This document shows positions 20,367-30,021 of a DNA stretch of 64,000 bases, in pieces. The translations under genes were made by a program, and so were the position numbers. This DNA comes from Plasmodiophora brassicae (lineage: Eukaryota > Endomyxa: Phytomyxea > Phytomyxea > Plasmodiophorida), in contig CP145416.1 of NCBI GenBank assembly GCA_036867785.1, positions 310,001-374,000 on the forward strand, read 5' to 3'. The stretch's first letter is position 1. The number at the start of each line of letters is the position of its first letter. Under the pieces are notes generated by a model. It did not search any database and had not been told where the DNA came from. It saw nothing but the letters and a program-made list of their open reading frames with translations.

Positions 20367-21803
20367 CTATGTACACGACTTCGACATTGTGCGAACGCGC
20401 GACGCGATCCTGTCGATCTCGGCGATCATGGCAGCCTGCTTCGGATGAATGGCCCGTGTCAGTGCGGAAAATCGGTCCAGAATGTCGGCCATTGCTGTCA
20501 GCGGGTACGCCTGCCTAACGACTCGGCCATGCCTCTCGCTCAGAAGGCCAATAAGAAGGCAGACGTATCCGGACAGGGTCCTCAACTGCCACAGTACGTG
20601 TCAGCAGACGCTGATAACGGATGTGCACACCACACAGGGATTACGTGGATCGTGAGGTCATCGAGATCAACCTCGTCACCAGCGCGTTCTACCCACGACG
20701 GCCGTGTCAGCTCGAAGGTCAACTGGACAACTGGCGCCTGTATAACAAGGTCCTGCGCCAATTCGTCAGCGCGATCGTTCAGCCTGTGGCGGGAGCGCTA
20801 CTACCTGCGATTCATCGTGGACTTCAGCACAGTTAATCAGCAGCGCGAACGCGCACGTCATCAGGTCGCAGATCGCGCTTGACGGGTTGTGATCGAGTTC
20901 GGGCGCCGCAACCCGGATGACGTCCAGGCACGCATCAATACCGCCTCGCGAATGGAAGACATCTGCACAGGCCGGGCACCCGTTCGTCACGTTGGTGACC
21001 AGGCGCAGCGCGGCACAGACCGACAGATGCAGGTCGCCGTCCGCGTCATCGAGCCAGACGCGGGTGTCCAGTGCACGTTGCACCCATTCCACAGCAAGCT
21101 CTATGCCACGCGTGCAGCACTGTGCTTGCCGATACCCAGTGCAATTCTCCACGACGCACAGCAGGCGGTGCAACCTCGCCGCTCGCCATCCGACATTCCG
21201 GGCCATTCGACAGTCCCTGTCAATGGCGTCCATCACGACGTCGATCAAGTCCTTCGGTCTTAACTGGGCCGCACAAGTTCCATCCAACGTTGCCAACGAC
21301 AACGCCATCGCCATCGTCACAGACGGTAACCGTTGCGACAGCGCAGCATTTGACGCCACGACCGTTGAGGCCTTGCTCATCTCCACTCGTCGACGTCTTC
21401 GCCGATGACCACCTTCCACGACGCGTGCCTCCGATGTCGCTGCCGTCAATGCCGATGGCGTACTGTCGTCGTCACAGGCCACGACCGCAACGAAGGTGCG
21501 GAAATGGTCCTTCGTGCACGCATGCAGGTTCGCAGGGTGCTGCGTCGCGGCAACGAGAACGAGTTCCGCCAGGTACCGATGCGCATCGGGGCCGGCACGT
21601 TGCAGCGCGCCGATCGCGTCCGGGATTGCCATGCGCGATCGCAGGTGCAGCCAGGCGTCCGGCGACGACAGGGCGGCGCACATGCCGACCAGGCCGGCGG
21701 CGGACGCTCGCCAACCCGACGAGCCGGGCGCCGCCGCCGCCAACCCCGACATGTGATACAAGATGTCGTCGTCCAGGGCCGCCCACGACGACGACGACGC
21801 CAT
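20367..21803 (-). CDS. WAPL: WAPL-domain protein (cohesin release factor)
   Basis: Three exons (21803-20805, 20737-20645, 20585-20367; introns 67 and 59 bp) give 436 residues. Resemblance to the WAPL C-terminal helical-repeat domain runs end to end: DDDILYHMSGL, LRSRMAIPDAIGAL, LHRLLCVVENCTGY, AALRLVTNVTNGCPACADVF, FALLINCAEVHDESQ and YVCLLIGLLSER, ending VRTMSKSC. The family unloads cohesin from chromatin with Pds5. The protein lacks the long disordered N-terminus of animal WAPL, so it is essentially the bare domain, as in Rad61. A charged insert (RRRRRR) follows about residue 130. Two in-frame ATGs, 21854 and 21803; the second is favoured. Confidence 0.85.
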
Positions 21804-22174
21804 GCGGAACGACTGTCCCGCACTGCCGTCTCCGGCCGACCGCCACACGCCCACTGGGCACTGAAGGGGACTACTCGCCCCTGGACTGACGTGTCTAACA
21901 ATAGGACGCCGCCGGGACTGCAGACTGCAGACGCCGCCGGGACTGCAGACTGCAGACGCCGCCGGGACTGCAGACTGCAGACGCCGCCGGGACTGCAGAC
22001 TGCAGACGCCGCCGGGACTGCAGACTGCAGTCGCCGGTCGACTCGCAGCCGCGGATCGTATTCTTTACACCATTTGTCGACTGCAATTTTGGGGGGAGGG
22101 GAACGCGCCTCGAATGTGGTTGGGGATGCGCTTCACAGTGGCCAGGTTGAGCGTTTGCGCCCGGGGGACGCGCG
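21804..22174. other. Divergent intergenic region with 25-bp tandem repeat
   Basis: 371 bp between WAPL (-) and the M28 peptidase (+). About one third is the 25-bp repeat array annotated separately; the rest shows nothing recognisable. Confidence 0.6.
21905..22029 (+). repeat. 25-bp tandem repeat, five exact copies plus a degenerate sixth
   Basis: The unit gacgccgccgggactgcaga + ctgca repeats with an exact period of 25 bp from 21905 through 22029, then decays at gtcgccggtcg. Each unit contains the overlapping CTGCAGACTGCAG dyad. It lies within the presumed bidirectional promoter of WAPL and the M28 peptidase. Confidence 0.95.
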
Positions 22175-24837
22175 ATGCCCGGCGCTCGCCAGCCGCTGCT
22201 AGGCGATAGCGGCACCGCGAGGGACCGTCGCCGTCGGCAGATTATGGTCCGCCTTCTGATCGTGCTCGTCGGGGTCGCGATATGCGCGCTGCTGTTCGTT
22301 GTCGTCGTGGAAATATTCCGGGCGGAGCCCATCGATCGCAGCGGTATATCAGCGCTAGCCGTGGACGAGAGGGACTCCTCCAACTGACCGTCGTGTAGAC
22401 TGGATCGACATGCTGCTCGATGTGCCAGATCCGGATCGAGCCCAGGCGCACATGCACGCTCTGACTGCGAACCAGTCCCTAGCGGGCAGCGCAGGTGACC
22501 TTCCCCTCGCCATGTACGTGGCCAACAGGCTGCGGTCCTGGCGAGTACCGGACGTCACCGTGCACGAATACAAAGTTCTGCTCTCGTACCCGTTGCACAT
22601 CTCCCTGGACATTGTTGAACCGGGAACGGGCCGATCCCTGCGCTCGTTCGACCTCGTTGAGCCTCGGGTCGACGGTGTCCCTCCTCCTACGACTGGGCCA
22701 TACGTCGCGTATTCCGGATCGGTATCCTCCCCTGGCACGGTGCCCTGCCAGTGTTCTCACGGGGGCGTTGGGTTTTCAGGGCAAGGTGACCGCCCCGCTC
22801 GTGTTCCTGAATTACGCTCGTCGCTCCGATTTCCACGCGCTCCGAGACGCTGGCGTCGACCTTCGCGGACGCATCGGCATCGCCCGGTACGGGCGGTCAT
22901 TCCGCGGCCTGAAGGCCATGCTCGCCGAACAGCACGGCATGGTTGGCCTGGTCCTCTATTCCGGTTCGTGATGGACGCGTCGCCCGGCCTGCTCTGTCTG
23001 CGACGTTCTGACGGGTGCCCCCGCACAGATCCGGCCGATGACGGTTCGCTGCGCGGCAAGACGTTCCCCGATGGAGCATGGCGCCCGCCCGGTGCAGTCC
23101 AGGGCGGCAGCGCCATGTTCATCTCGTTGTTCTCGGGCGACCCGTTGACGCCGGGCATTGCTGCCGTTCCCGACCTGGACCCGCGGCGACGTAAATTCTC
23201 GGCGTCATCGTCGCCGGTCCTGCCTCGGATCCCCATCGTTGCCATCGGGTACGGCAACGCCGGGCCCCTGCTGGCGTCGCTGCGCGGCCCACGTGTGCCG
23301 AACGATTGGCGGGACGCCATGGCGACTCGCATCGGCCCTGGGTCCGACCTGGTGCAGCTGAACGTCCAGATGGATCGCTCGCTCCAGCCGATCTACAATG
23401 TGGTCGGCACGTTCCCAGGCGCCATTGAACCCGACCGGCGCGTCCTGCTCGGCAACCACAGAGACGCCTGGGTCTATGGGGCGGTCGATCCTCATTCGGG
23501 GACGTCCGCGTTCCTGGAGATGTCGCGCGCGTTCGCTTCCCTGTACGAACGGGGATGGCGGCCCCGCCGAACGCTCCAGCTGTGCTCATGGGACGCCGAG
23601 GAGTTCGGCCTGGTCGGGTCGACCGAGTTCGCTGAACAATTTGCGGACGATCTCAGGCAGGAGGCGATCGCCTACATCAACACGTACTGGCTCGATTCGA
23701 CAGTACGGCCCGCTGCGTTCTGACGACGCAGCCTGGCTTGTGCAGAGACGTCGGAGTGATGAGCACGTCGGCGTTCCTGGCGCAAGCTAGCCCGTCCCTG
23801 CAACCGGTCATCGAGTTCGCGACAAAGCTTGTTCGGAACCCGCACGCCAATGCGACGTATGCGACCGCCTGCCTCTCGATTTGGACACGTTTCTGATCTG
23901 GACTTCGCTCGGCAGGATCTACGACCAGTGGGAGTCGTTCGGCAAGGATGGGCCTCGCGGTGTCGTAGGCGCGCTCGGTTCCGGGTCTGACTACACGCCT
24001 TTCCTGCAATTCCTCGGTGTCGCATCTGCCGACATCTCGTTTGGCGATCGGTCATCGCGATATGGCGTCAGGCGCCCGCATCGCAACGTACCGGATGCGT
24101 CTAAGAATGTTGGTAGGTATACCATTCTTCGTACGATTCCGCCATATGGTATGGTCGGTTCGGCGATCCCGACTACACGTACACGGCCGCGTTAGCTCGT
24201 GTGTGGGGCGTTATCGCCTTAGAGCTCGTTGATCGAGGTATGATCGCACGCGCGCGTATACGTCCAGGGGTGACGACGAACCTGACGTCTCCGTCGTTAG
24301 CGGTTATCCCTATTCGGATACAGGCGTACGCGTCGACACTGGCAAGTTACATCGCAAAGCTTAACGAGGGTTACCCTGGGCAGCTGCCCATGCGCGTCCT
24401 CTCTGAGTGCCTAATGAAGTTCGCACAAGCGGCCAAGCACACTGACCAGGAGGCCGATACTCTCGACCGATTGACGCGTCTGTCTGCGACCGTGCGCGAC
24501 TCCAAGGACGCCCATCTTCGTCACCTCAATGATCGACTAGCGTTAGAGCGGTGCCCAATGCGATATACCAGGGACGCTTACAATCTGGCATAGGTTTGTC
24601 GAACGCGAGTTCACGTCATCCATCGCGTTGCCTGGTAGAACGGAAACGTACTACCGGCACGTCGTCTACGCCCCTGGGCTCTACGAAGGATACGCCGCCA
24701 CGACGCTCCCAGGGATCACAATGGCCCTGGAGGAACGCAACGAAACGATGTTGATCGAACAAGTCGCCATTTTCATAGAGCGCGTCACAAGGGCGAGCGC
24801 AATGCTGAACATGGTGTCCCCCGGGGGCGGCGGTTGA
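22175..24837 (+). CDS. Type II membrane M28B metallopeptidase (glutamate carboxypeptidase II / NAALADase family)
   Basis: Nine exons (22175-22343, 22399-22708, 22752-22963, 23029-23683, 23746-23856, 23916-24066, 24117-24237, 24301-24550, 24594-24837; introns 43-65 bp) give 740 residues, normal for the family. Short cytosolic tail, TM (LLIVLVGVAICALLFVVVV), protease-associated region (VTAPLVFLNYAR ... IGIARYGRSFRGLK), and a peptidase core with zinc ligands in GNHRDAWVYGAVDPHSGT, catalytic SWDAEEFGLVGSTE, YINTD, GSGSDYTPFLQ and VYHSSYDSAIWY (last His ligand), then a C-terminal helical dimerisation domain (LPGRTETYYRHVVYAPG). All metal-binding residues appear conserved, so it should be an active exopeptidase facing outside. 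Exon 2/3 splice (43 bp) is the least certain. Confidence 0.93.
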
Positions 24838-24969
24838 TTCTGTGTAGCAACAAGGAGCCTCCGTCCGCATAACAACGGTCAAGAATATTCATTGTGTCCG
24901 GTTGACCGATGGCATGGGTGGGACGCGTCTAGGTGGAAATTGTAGGCCGTGCTACGACCGTGGCCTTTA

Positions 24970-27535
24970 TTACTGCACGTAACTGTTCGTGCTCCCCTTC
25001 AACTCGGCCTGTCCCCGAGCGAGGTTCTTGGACGCGCGGGCAATCACGTTCGTCGTGAAGAAATTGTCCAAGTTCTTGGCGATCGGGCCCGGCTGGATCT
25101 TGCCAGACGACGGAACGTCAGTCCAGGGAGAAATCGTCCGCGCTGGGTCGATGTTGTCCAGGGACATCATGTGCGGGGCGACCTTGCCCAATCGTTCCCG
25201 CACGTCGTCGATGGAATCATAAGGAAGCGTAGATCCAACACCGGCAACTTCCGACAGCGCCCTGATAATCGTCCAGTCGTCACGGGCGAGCCCGATTGGC
25301 GTCGTCGCCGCGGTTGTCAGTTGCGGGCGCCCTTCAGTGTTCACGAAGATGCCGCTCGATTCGGTGTAGGCCGTGGAAGGAAGAATGACGGATGCACGAG
25401 ACGCTCCGCGCTCGCCGTGATGCCCTGAGTACACACAATCAGAAGAGGCCAGGTTGAACAGGATGTATCGTACCTTGGTACACAACGAACGCATCCTGAG
25501 GAATCTGAGAATCATCGAAGTCATCGGCACCGAGAAGGTACACGAATTTGCCAGAAGATGGAGGTCCAGTTCGGACGAGGCCGAGATCCAGCGCAGCCGC
25601 TCGCCCTGCCTGTAGCTGGAGGACATTCACACCCATCCAATCCGGGGCGAATAGCGACGGGGAACGCTTGGCAAGACGATCGAGAGCCGCGCGAACGGCG
25701 TCGAAATCCTTCCGGTGCAGGATCGCTTGGCCGAGGATGATCATCGGCCTCTGCGCCTTCGCAAATGCCTCGGACAGGGGGTGCTTGCCGTCCGCGATCT
25801 TATCAAGGAGCGTCAGGTCGTCGCCGAGCTGCTCGCACGCGCCGGTAACATCATGGTATTGCGGCCCAATGGACGCCAAACGTGGCGTCGATCCCGTTGC
25901 CAGCAGGCATCGTCTGATTCGCGCGTTCAGGACCGGGGCTTCCATGCGGATGTTCGTGCCAACGAAAAGAACGAGGTCGGCGACGTCAATGCCAGCGATC
26001 GTGCTGTTGAACAGGTAGCCGCTGCGCAGGTCAGCGGACGTGCCGTCGCTTGTCTCCCTGCATTCGACGTCGTCGCAGCCCATGGAGTTCATCCAGTCCT
26101 TCAGGCAGATCATTGCTTCCGCCTGCCCAAGCCGCCGTTACCGCACGACTCCAAGACTTGATGCCGAACTTACAGTGGCAAGATTTCCGACGAGCGCTCT
26201 GACATCCTTCTGGGGATTGACTTTCTGCAGGGCTTCCGCGATAACCTCGAACGCCTCCGCCCAGACGACAGGCGTCAGCTCGCCTACAGGTTCCAGTCAG
26301 GAACCCGTGCGCATACCAACGACGCCACCAAAGTCAACCGCTGGCGCTTCGTACGAGCGGTTCGTCAAGACGCTGGACCCGCAGGCCGTCATACGCGAAG
26401 CGGGACCGGTCCGAAATCCATTCTTCGTTAATGTCCTCGTTGACGCGCGGCAGCACGCGCATGACCTGCGACCCGCGAGTGTCAATACGAATCGCGCACC
26501 CAAGCGCATCGTGGACGTCGATTGATTCTGAAGAAGGGGCAAATCACGAACCATGTCAAGAGCCTCCCCGTTCGTTTCGGTTACCGGTCTTCCGCAACTC
26601 CCATGGGCGCGCAGCAAACGCGAACGGCTTCGAAGTCAGGGCGCCGACGGGGCACAAGTCGAACACGTTCCCCGACAGTTCCGAATCTGGTTGACAGTCA
26701 GCGCCGGCTGTAAGCGCTGGACGGGCGAGGAGCTGACCGAATGGCCTCTCAAAGTACGTCCCGATCTCCATCGTGCCGCCGCGCCCCGTGACACCGAGCG
26801 TTGGAACGCCGGCGACCTCATCCGCGTACCGAACGCAACGCGTACAGTGAATGCACCGCGTCATGACGGTCTTCACGAAGGGGCCCAGGTTCTACCAAGT
26901 GGGCGGGGGGAGTAAGCGCCCCGCCGCGCTTGTGCCCAGACAATCGCCGCGCGTTACCTTATCCTCTACGGTGCGCTTCCACTCCCGGTACCGTCCGCGG
27001 TCACTCCCGTACGACATGGACAGGTCCTGCAAATCGCATTCGCCGCCCTGGTCGCAGATCGGGCAATCCAGGGGATGGTTGATCAGCAGAAATTCCATAA
27101 CGCCTTCGCGCGCCTTCTTCACGAGGGGCGTGTCGGTCTTGATGACCATGCCAGGCAGCAGGGGCATGGCGCACGATGCAACCGGCTTGGGCGACTTGGC
27201 AATCTACGAAGAGCGACCCGTGAACCGGGGGCGCGGCACACGCCCCCCGATCGCGCATCACCTACCTCCACCAGACACATCCTGCAGTTGCCGGCGATGG
27301 ACAGCCGAGGATGGTAGCAGAATCGCGGGATGACCGCGCCGGCCTCCTCGCAGGCTTGCAGTACGGTCATGCTCTTATCGCAGACCACGTCCCTGCCGTC
27401 GACGTTGACCGTGATGGTCTGCGACGGCGGCGGCGCCTGCGGCTTCGGGGCCGCCGGCGCCCCCGTCGTGGCGACCCGCACACGACGACCCGGCCGCCAG
27501 GCCGCCCGCCATCCGCGCCCACCTAACGACAGCAT
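24970..27535 (-). CDS. NDUFS1: NADH:ubiquinone oxidoreductase 75-kDa subunit (complex I, Fe-S)
   Basis: Seven exons (27535-27266, 27203-26958, 26891-26585, 26527-26355, 26278-26174, 26122-25474, 25424-24970; introns 49-76 bp) give 734 residues, close to the human 727. The Arg-rich N-terminus is a mitochondrial presequence. 2Fe-2S ligands lie in [16 protein letters not shown] and SCAMP, the His/Cys ligands of N5 in [18 protein letters not shown], and N4 in CIHCTRC and CPVGAL; the molybdopterin-oxidoreductase-like fold follows ([38 protein letters not shown]). Known role: first part of the electron path in the complex I arm. The intron 4 acceptor is GAG, unlike the usual CAG/TAG. In several amoebae the homologue (nad11) is mitochondrial, so nuclear location is informative. 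Confidence 0.96.
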
Positions 27536-27689
27536 ATCGGGACGCGGGCCTCGTCGCGGGATCCTCCGTCGAACCGTGCGGCTGGCGTGCTCTCCCACTC
27601 TGCCTCGCCTCTCGACCACGTCACAAAATACAAATTCGTCGAAAACGAATCCCCCGCGCCGCCGCCCGTGGCACCCACTGGCGTCATCA

Positions 27690-28035
27690 GATCGGCTGCA
27701 ACAAAGGCTGCCAGGTCTGCAGCCATTATTGCATCCCACTTTTGCAGCCGGTTGTAGCCAAATCTGCAGCCGGCTGTAGCCAAATCTGCAGCCCTTGCAG
27801 CCGATCGTAGCCAACAGACAGCCGATCGTCCCGATGGTGCAGCCGATCGCCCCCAGTTTTGCAGCCAATTATTCTGCAGTCGAATGCAGCTCACCTGCAG
27901 CCGATCGTCCCCGGTGTTGCAGCCCATTCTGCAGCCGATTGCAGCTAATCTGCAGCTCATTCTGCAGCCAACCCACAGCCGATTGCAGCTAATTGTGCAG
28001 CTGACCGCCCTCCAATTCTGCAGCCGATTGCAGCC
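27690..28035 (+). repeat. Field of degenerate TGCAGCCGAT-type repeats
   Basis: About 345 bp made of some twenty imperfect copies of a 10-24-bp motif, typically (C)TGCAGCCGATxGxAGCC, with variants such as TGCAGCCGGTTGTAGCC and TGCAGCTAAT. Copies are irregularly spaced rather than strictly tandem. It sits just upstream of NDUFS1 (-), so could be promoter-proximal. It shares the CTGCAG core with the 25-bp array at 21905. Confidence 0.85.
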
Positions 28036-28261
28036 GCTTGAGGCTGCGTCAACTTGGATCGACTCGTCTTGCAAATTCATCACCTTGCAGGGCTGGATTC
28101 GCGTTTGGAATGTCCTGCATTTTTTACCATAGGCGACGATTCGGACTTGGTTCCAGCGCTGCAATGATCTGCGCGCAACGCGTCGTGAACGCCGAAGTGT
28201 ATCATGAAACGGGTCGGTTGCTCTGTTCGCTTCGTTCTCCGCACCCAGCTAGCATGCTGCA

Positions 28262-28636
28262 ATGATGGCCGACGTCGACCGGGCGGCGGAAGGGCAGCGA
28301 CGTCTCCCGTCGATGTGCGATTCGACGCGATCGGAGGTCCCCCACACGGAGAACAGCTGGACGGGTCCCGAGGACGTCAAGGCGTACCCACTGTTTGTTG
28401 AAATCGCGACGTCCATGACGGATAATTTGCATTTCGACATGGCTGGCTGGCTGGTTTCGGGGCTAACGGAACGCTCAATGGTTCTGGATGTCGGTGCAGG
28501 TGCGCTCGAAGAGATGGACCGGCGCCTCCGGGGGCATGGGTTCTATTTGATCGCGCGCGAGACCGGCCAGCTGGCGTCGATGAGGCCGTTTGGGCACGTT
28601 GTCGCGCAGGGACAGATGGGCGTCTGCAACTGTTAA
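28262..28636 (+). CDS. Possible gene fragment, methyltransferase-like glycine motif
   Basis: An open frame of 124 residues from ATG 28262 containing MVLDVGAGALEEMDRRLRGH, which resembles motif I of class I SAM methyltransferases. The 5' part (28173-28328) and a further downstream segment (28655-28762) recur in inverted orientation at 29578-29852, but the central segment holding VLDVGAG does not. The frame therefore looks like one copy of a duplicated and rearranged gene. Neither a full domain nor a convincing exon set is present. Confidence 0.3.
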   Translation: MMADVDRAAEGQRRLPSMCDSTRSEVPHTENSWTGPEDVKAYPLFVEIATSMTDNLHFDMAGWLVSGLTERSMVLDVGAGALEEMDRRLRGHGFYLIARETGQLASMRPFGHVVAQGQMGVCNC

Positions 28637-28761
28637 AAATCTCCCTCGAATGGCTCTAGGACCGGGGCGGTTCGCCATCTCACGTGCTTCATTGCATACC
28701 TTTGCGCTGATATCTCCGACGCCGACCAGCGACCGGAGATATCGCTGGCGTGGGCCTCAGC

Positions 28762-29304
28762 CTCGTCATTATTATTTCACCAAACAAGATTTGTAATTTG
28801 GTCGTACCGACTCTAGGGTTCTGGCGGAGGTGTTCATTCAATTATGGGGCGAGACTGCCTTGCGGTCCCGATGCTGCCGTCGGCTGTGCTGGCGCTGCAT
28901 CGAGATGTTCCAGTATATCATGGTGCGCGACAGCCAGGAGGTCACGGTGCTGCCGACGGCTCTGCAGACACTGCAGCAGGACGATGAGGAGGGAGGTCCC
29001 ACTATCGATACAGCGATTAGTGGATAGAATCGCTGTATCGATAGTGGGGATCGCTGTATCGATAGTGGGACCTCCCTCCTCATCGTCCTCCTGCAGTGTC
29101 TGCAGAGCCGACGGCAGCACCGTGACCTCCTGGCTGTCGCGCACCATGAGATACTGGAACATCTTGATGCAGCGCCAGCACAGCCGACGGCAGCATCGGG
29201 ACCGCAAGGCAGTCTCGCTCCATAATTGAATGAACACCTCCGCCAGAACCCTAGAGTCGGTACGACCAAATTACAAATCTTGTTTGGTGAATAATAATGA
29301 CGAG
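28762..29304. repeat. Foldback palindrome with 255-bp arms and 32-bp loop
   Basis: 28762-29017 and 29050-29304 are reverse complements with only about seven differences, separated by 32 bp. The loop side carries a direct duplication of ATCGCTGTATCGATAGTGGG. Each arm encodes a protein-like frame beginning MFIQLW and containing MVRDSQEVTVLP. No transposase and no clear target-site duplication seen, so a foldback DNA element or a recent palindromic duplication are both possible. Confidence 0.9.
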
Positions 29305-30021
29305 ACGACCTCGCTGGCACTAGTCCCGGCCCGCTGGTGAACAGTACTGTAGTGTCGGGTGTCTAGTACATAGAATTAAGGTGTCGTGCTGGTGCCCCAG
29401 GTCACGGGCGCTGGAATCTGCATTCGCGCGGTGCAGGCAGCCAGGTCATGGGTGCGAGCGCCAGCCCACCGGCATGTAAGGCGCTGAATACCTGAGGGCC
29501 GAGGACGACGATGGCCCGCGAACCGCGAGCCTGCGCACCCGTCAGGCCGAGAGATGAGAACGGTTCCAGGTGGTTGATGAGGCCCACGCCAGCGATATCT
29601 CCGGTCGCTGGTCGGCATCGGAGATATCAGCGCCGTATCAAAGGTATGCATTGAAGCACGTGGGCCAGTACTCAGCATAATGGCGAACCGCCCCGGTCCT
29701 AGAATCGCACGTCGACGGGAGACGTCGCTACCCTTCCGCCGCCAGGTCGACGTCGGCCATCATTGCGTCATGCTAGCTGGGTGCGGAGCACGAAGCGAAC
29801 AGAGCAACCGACCCGTTTCATGATACACTTCGGCGTTCACGACGCGTTGCGCAGTCGTCGCGTACGAGGGGGGGTATACTCGTCGGTCGCCCATGGCCAG
29901 CTAGGTACAGTCAGCCCGAGCGGGATCCAGGGCACGCAGCGATACGCAAACGCATGCGACAGACGCATGTGGGGCGAACAAGTCGCGATCGACTAAATCT
30001 GTAGTGCGACATGAGCACGAC

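Larger units (their letters stand above)
28173..29852. repeat. Large imperfect inverted duplication enclosing a foldback
   Basis: 28173-28328 matches the reverse complement of 29702-29852, and 28655-28762 matches that of 29578-29701, at roughly 90-95% by eye. The right arm lacks the 28329-28654 segment, and carries about 270 bp (29305-29577) not in the left arm. The two arms surround a near-perfect palindrome at 28762-29304. The 29305-29577 segment on the minus strand keeps an open protein-like frame, suggesting that different parts of one ancestral gene survive in the two arms. Confidence 0.85.

Noticed and set aside
21905-22029. CRISPR-like array
   Set aside because: Units are directly adjacent with no spacers, and the genome is eukaryotic; it is a simple tandem repeat.
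28762-29304. LTR or virus-like element
   Set aside because: The structure is an inverted palindrome, not direct terminal repeats, and no reverse transcriptase, integrase or capsid-like frame is present.
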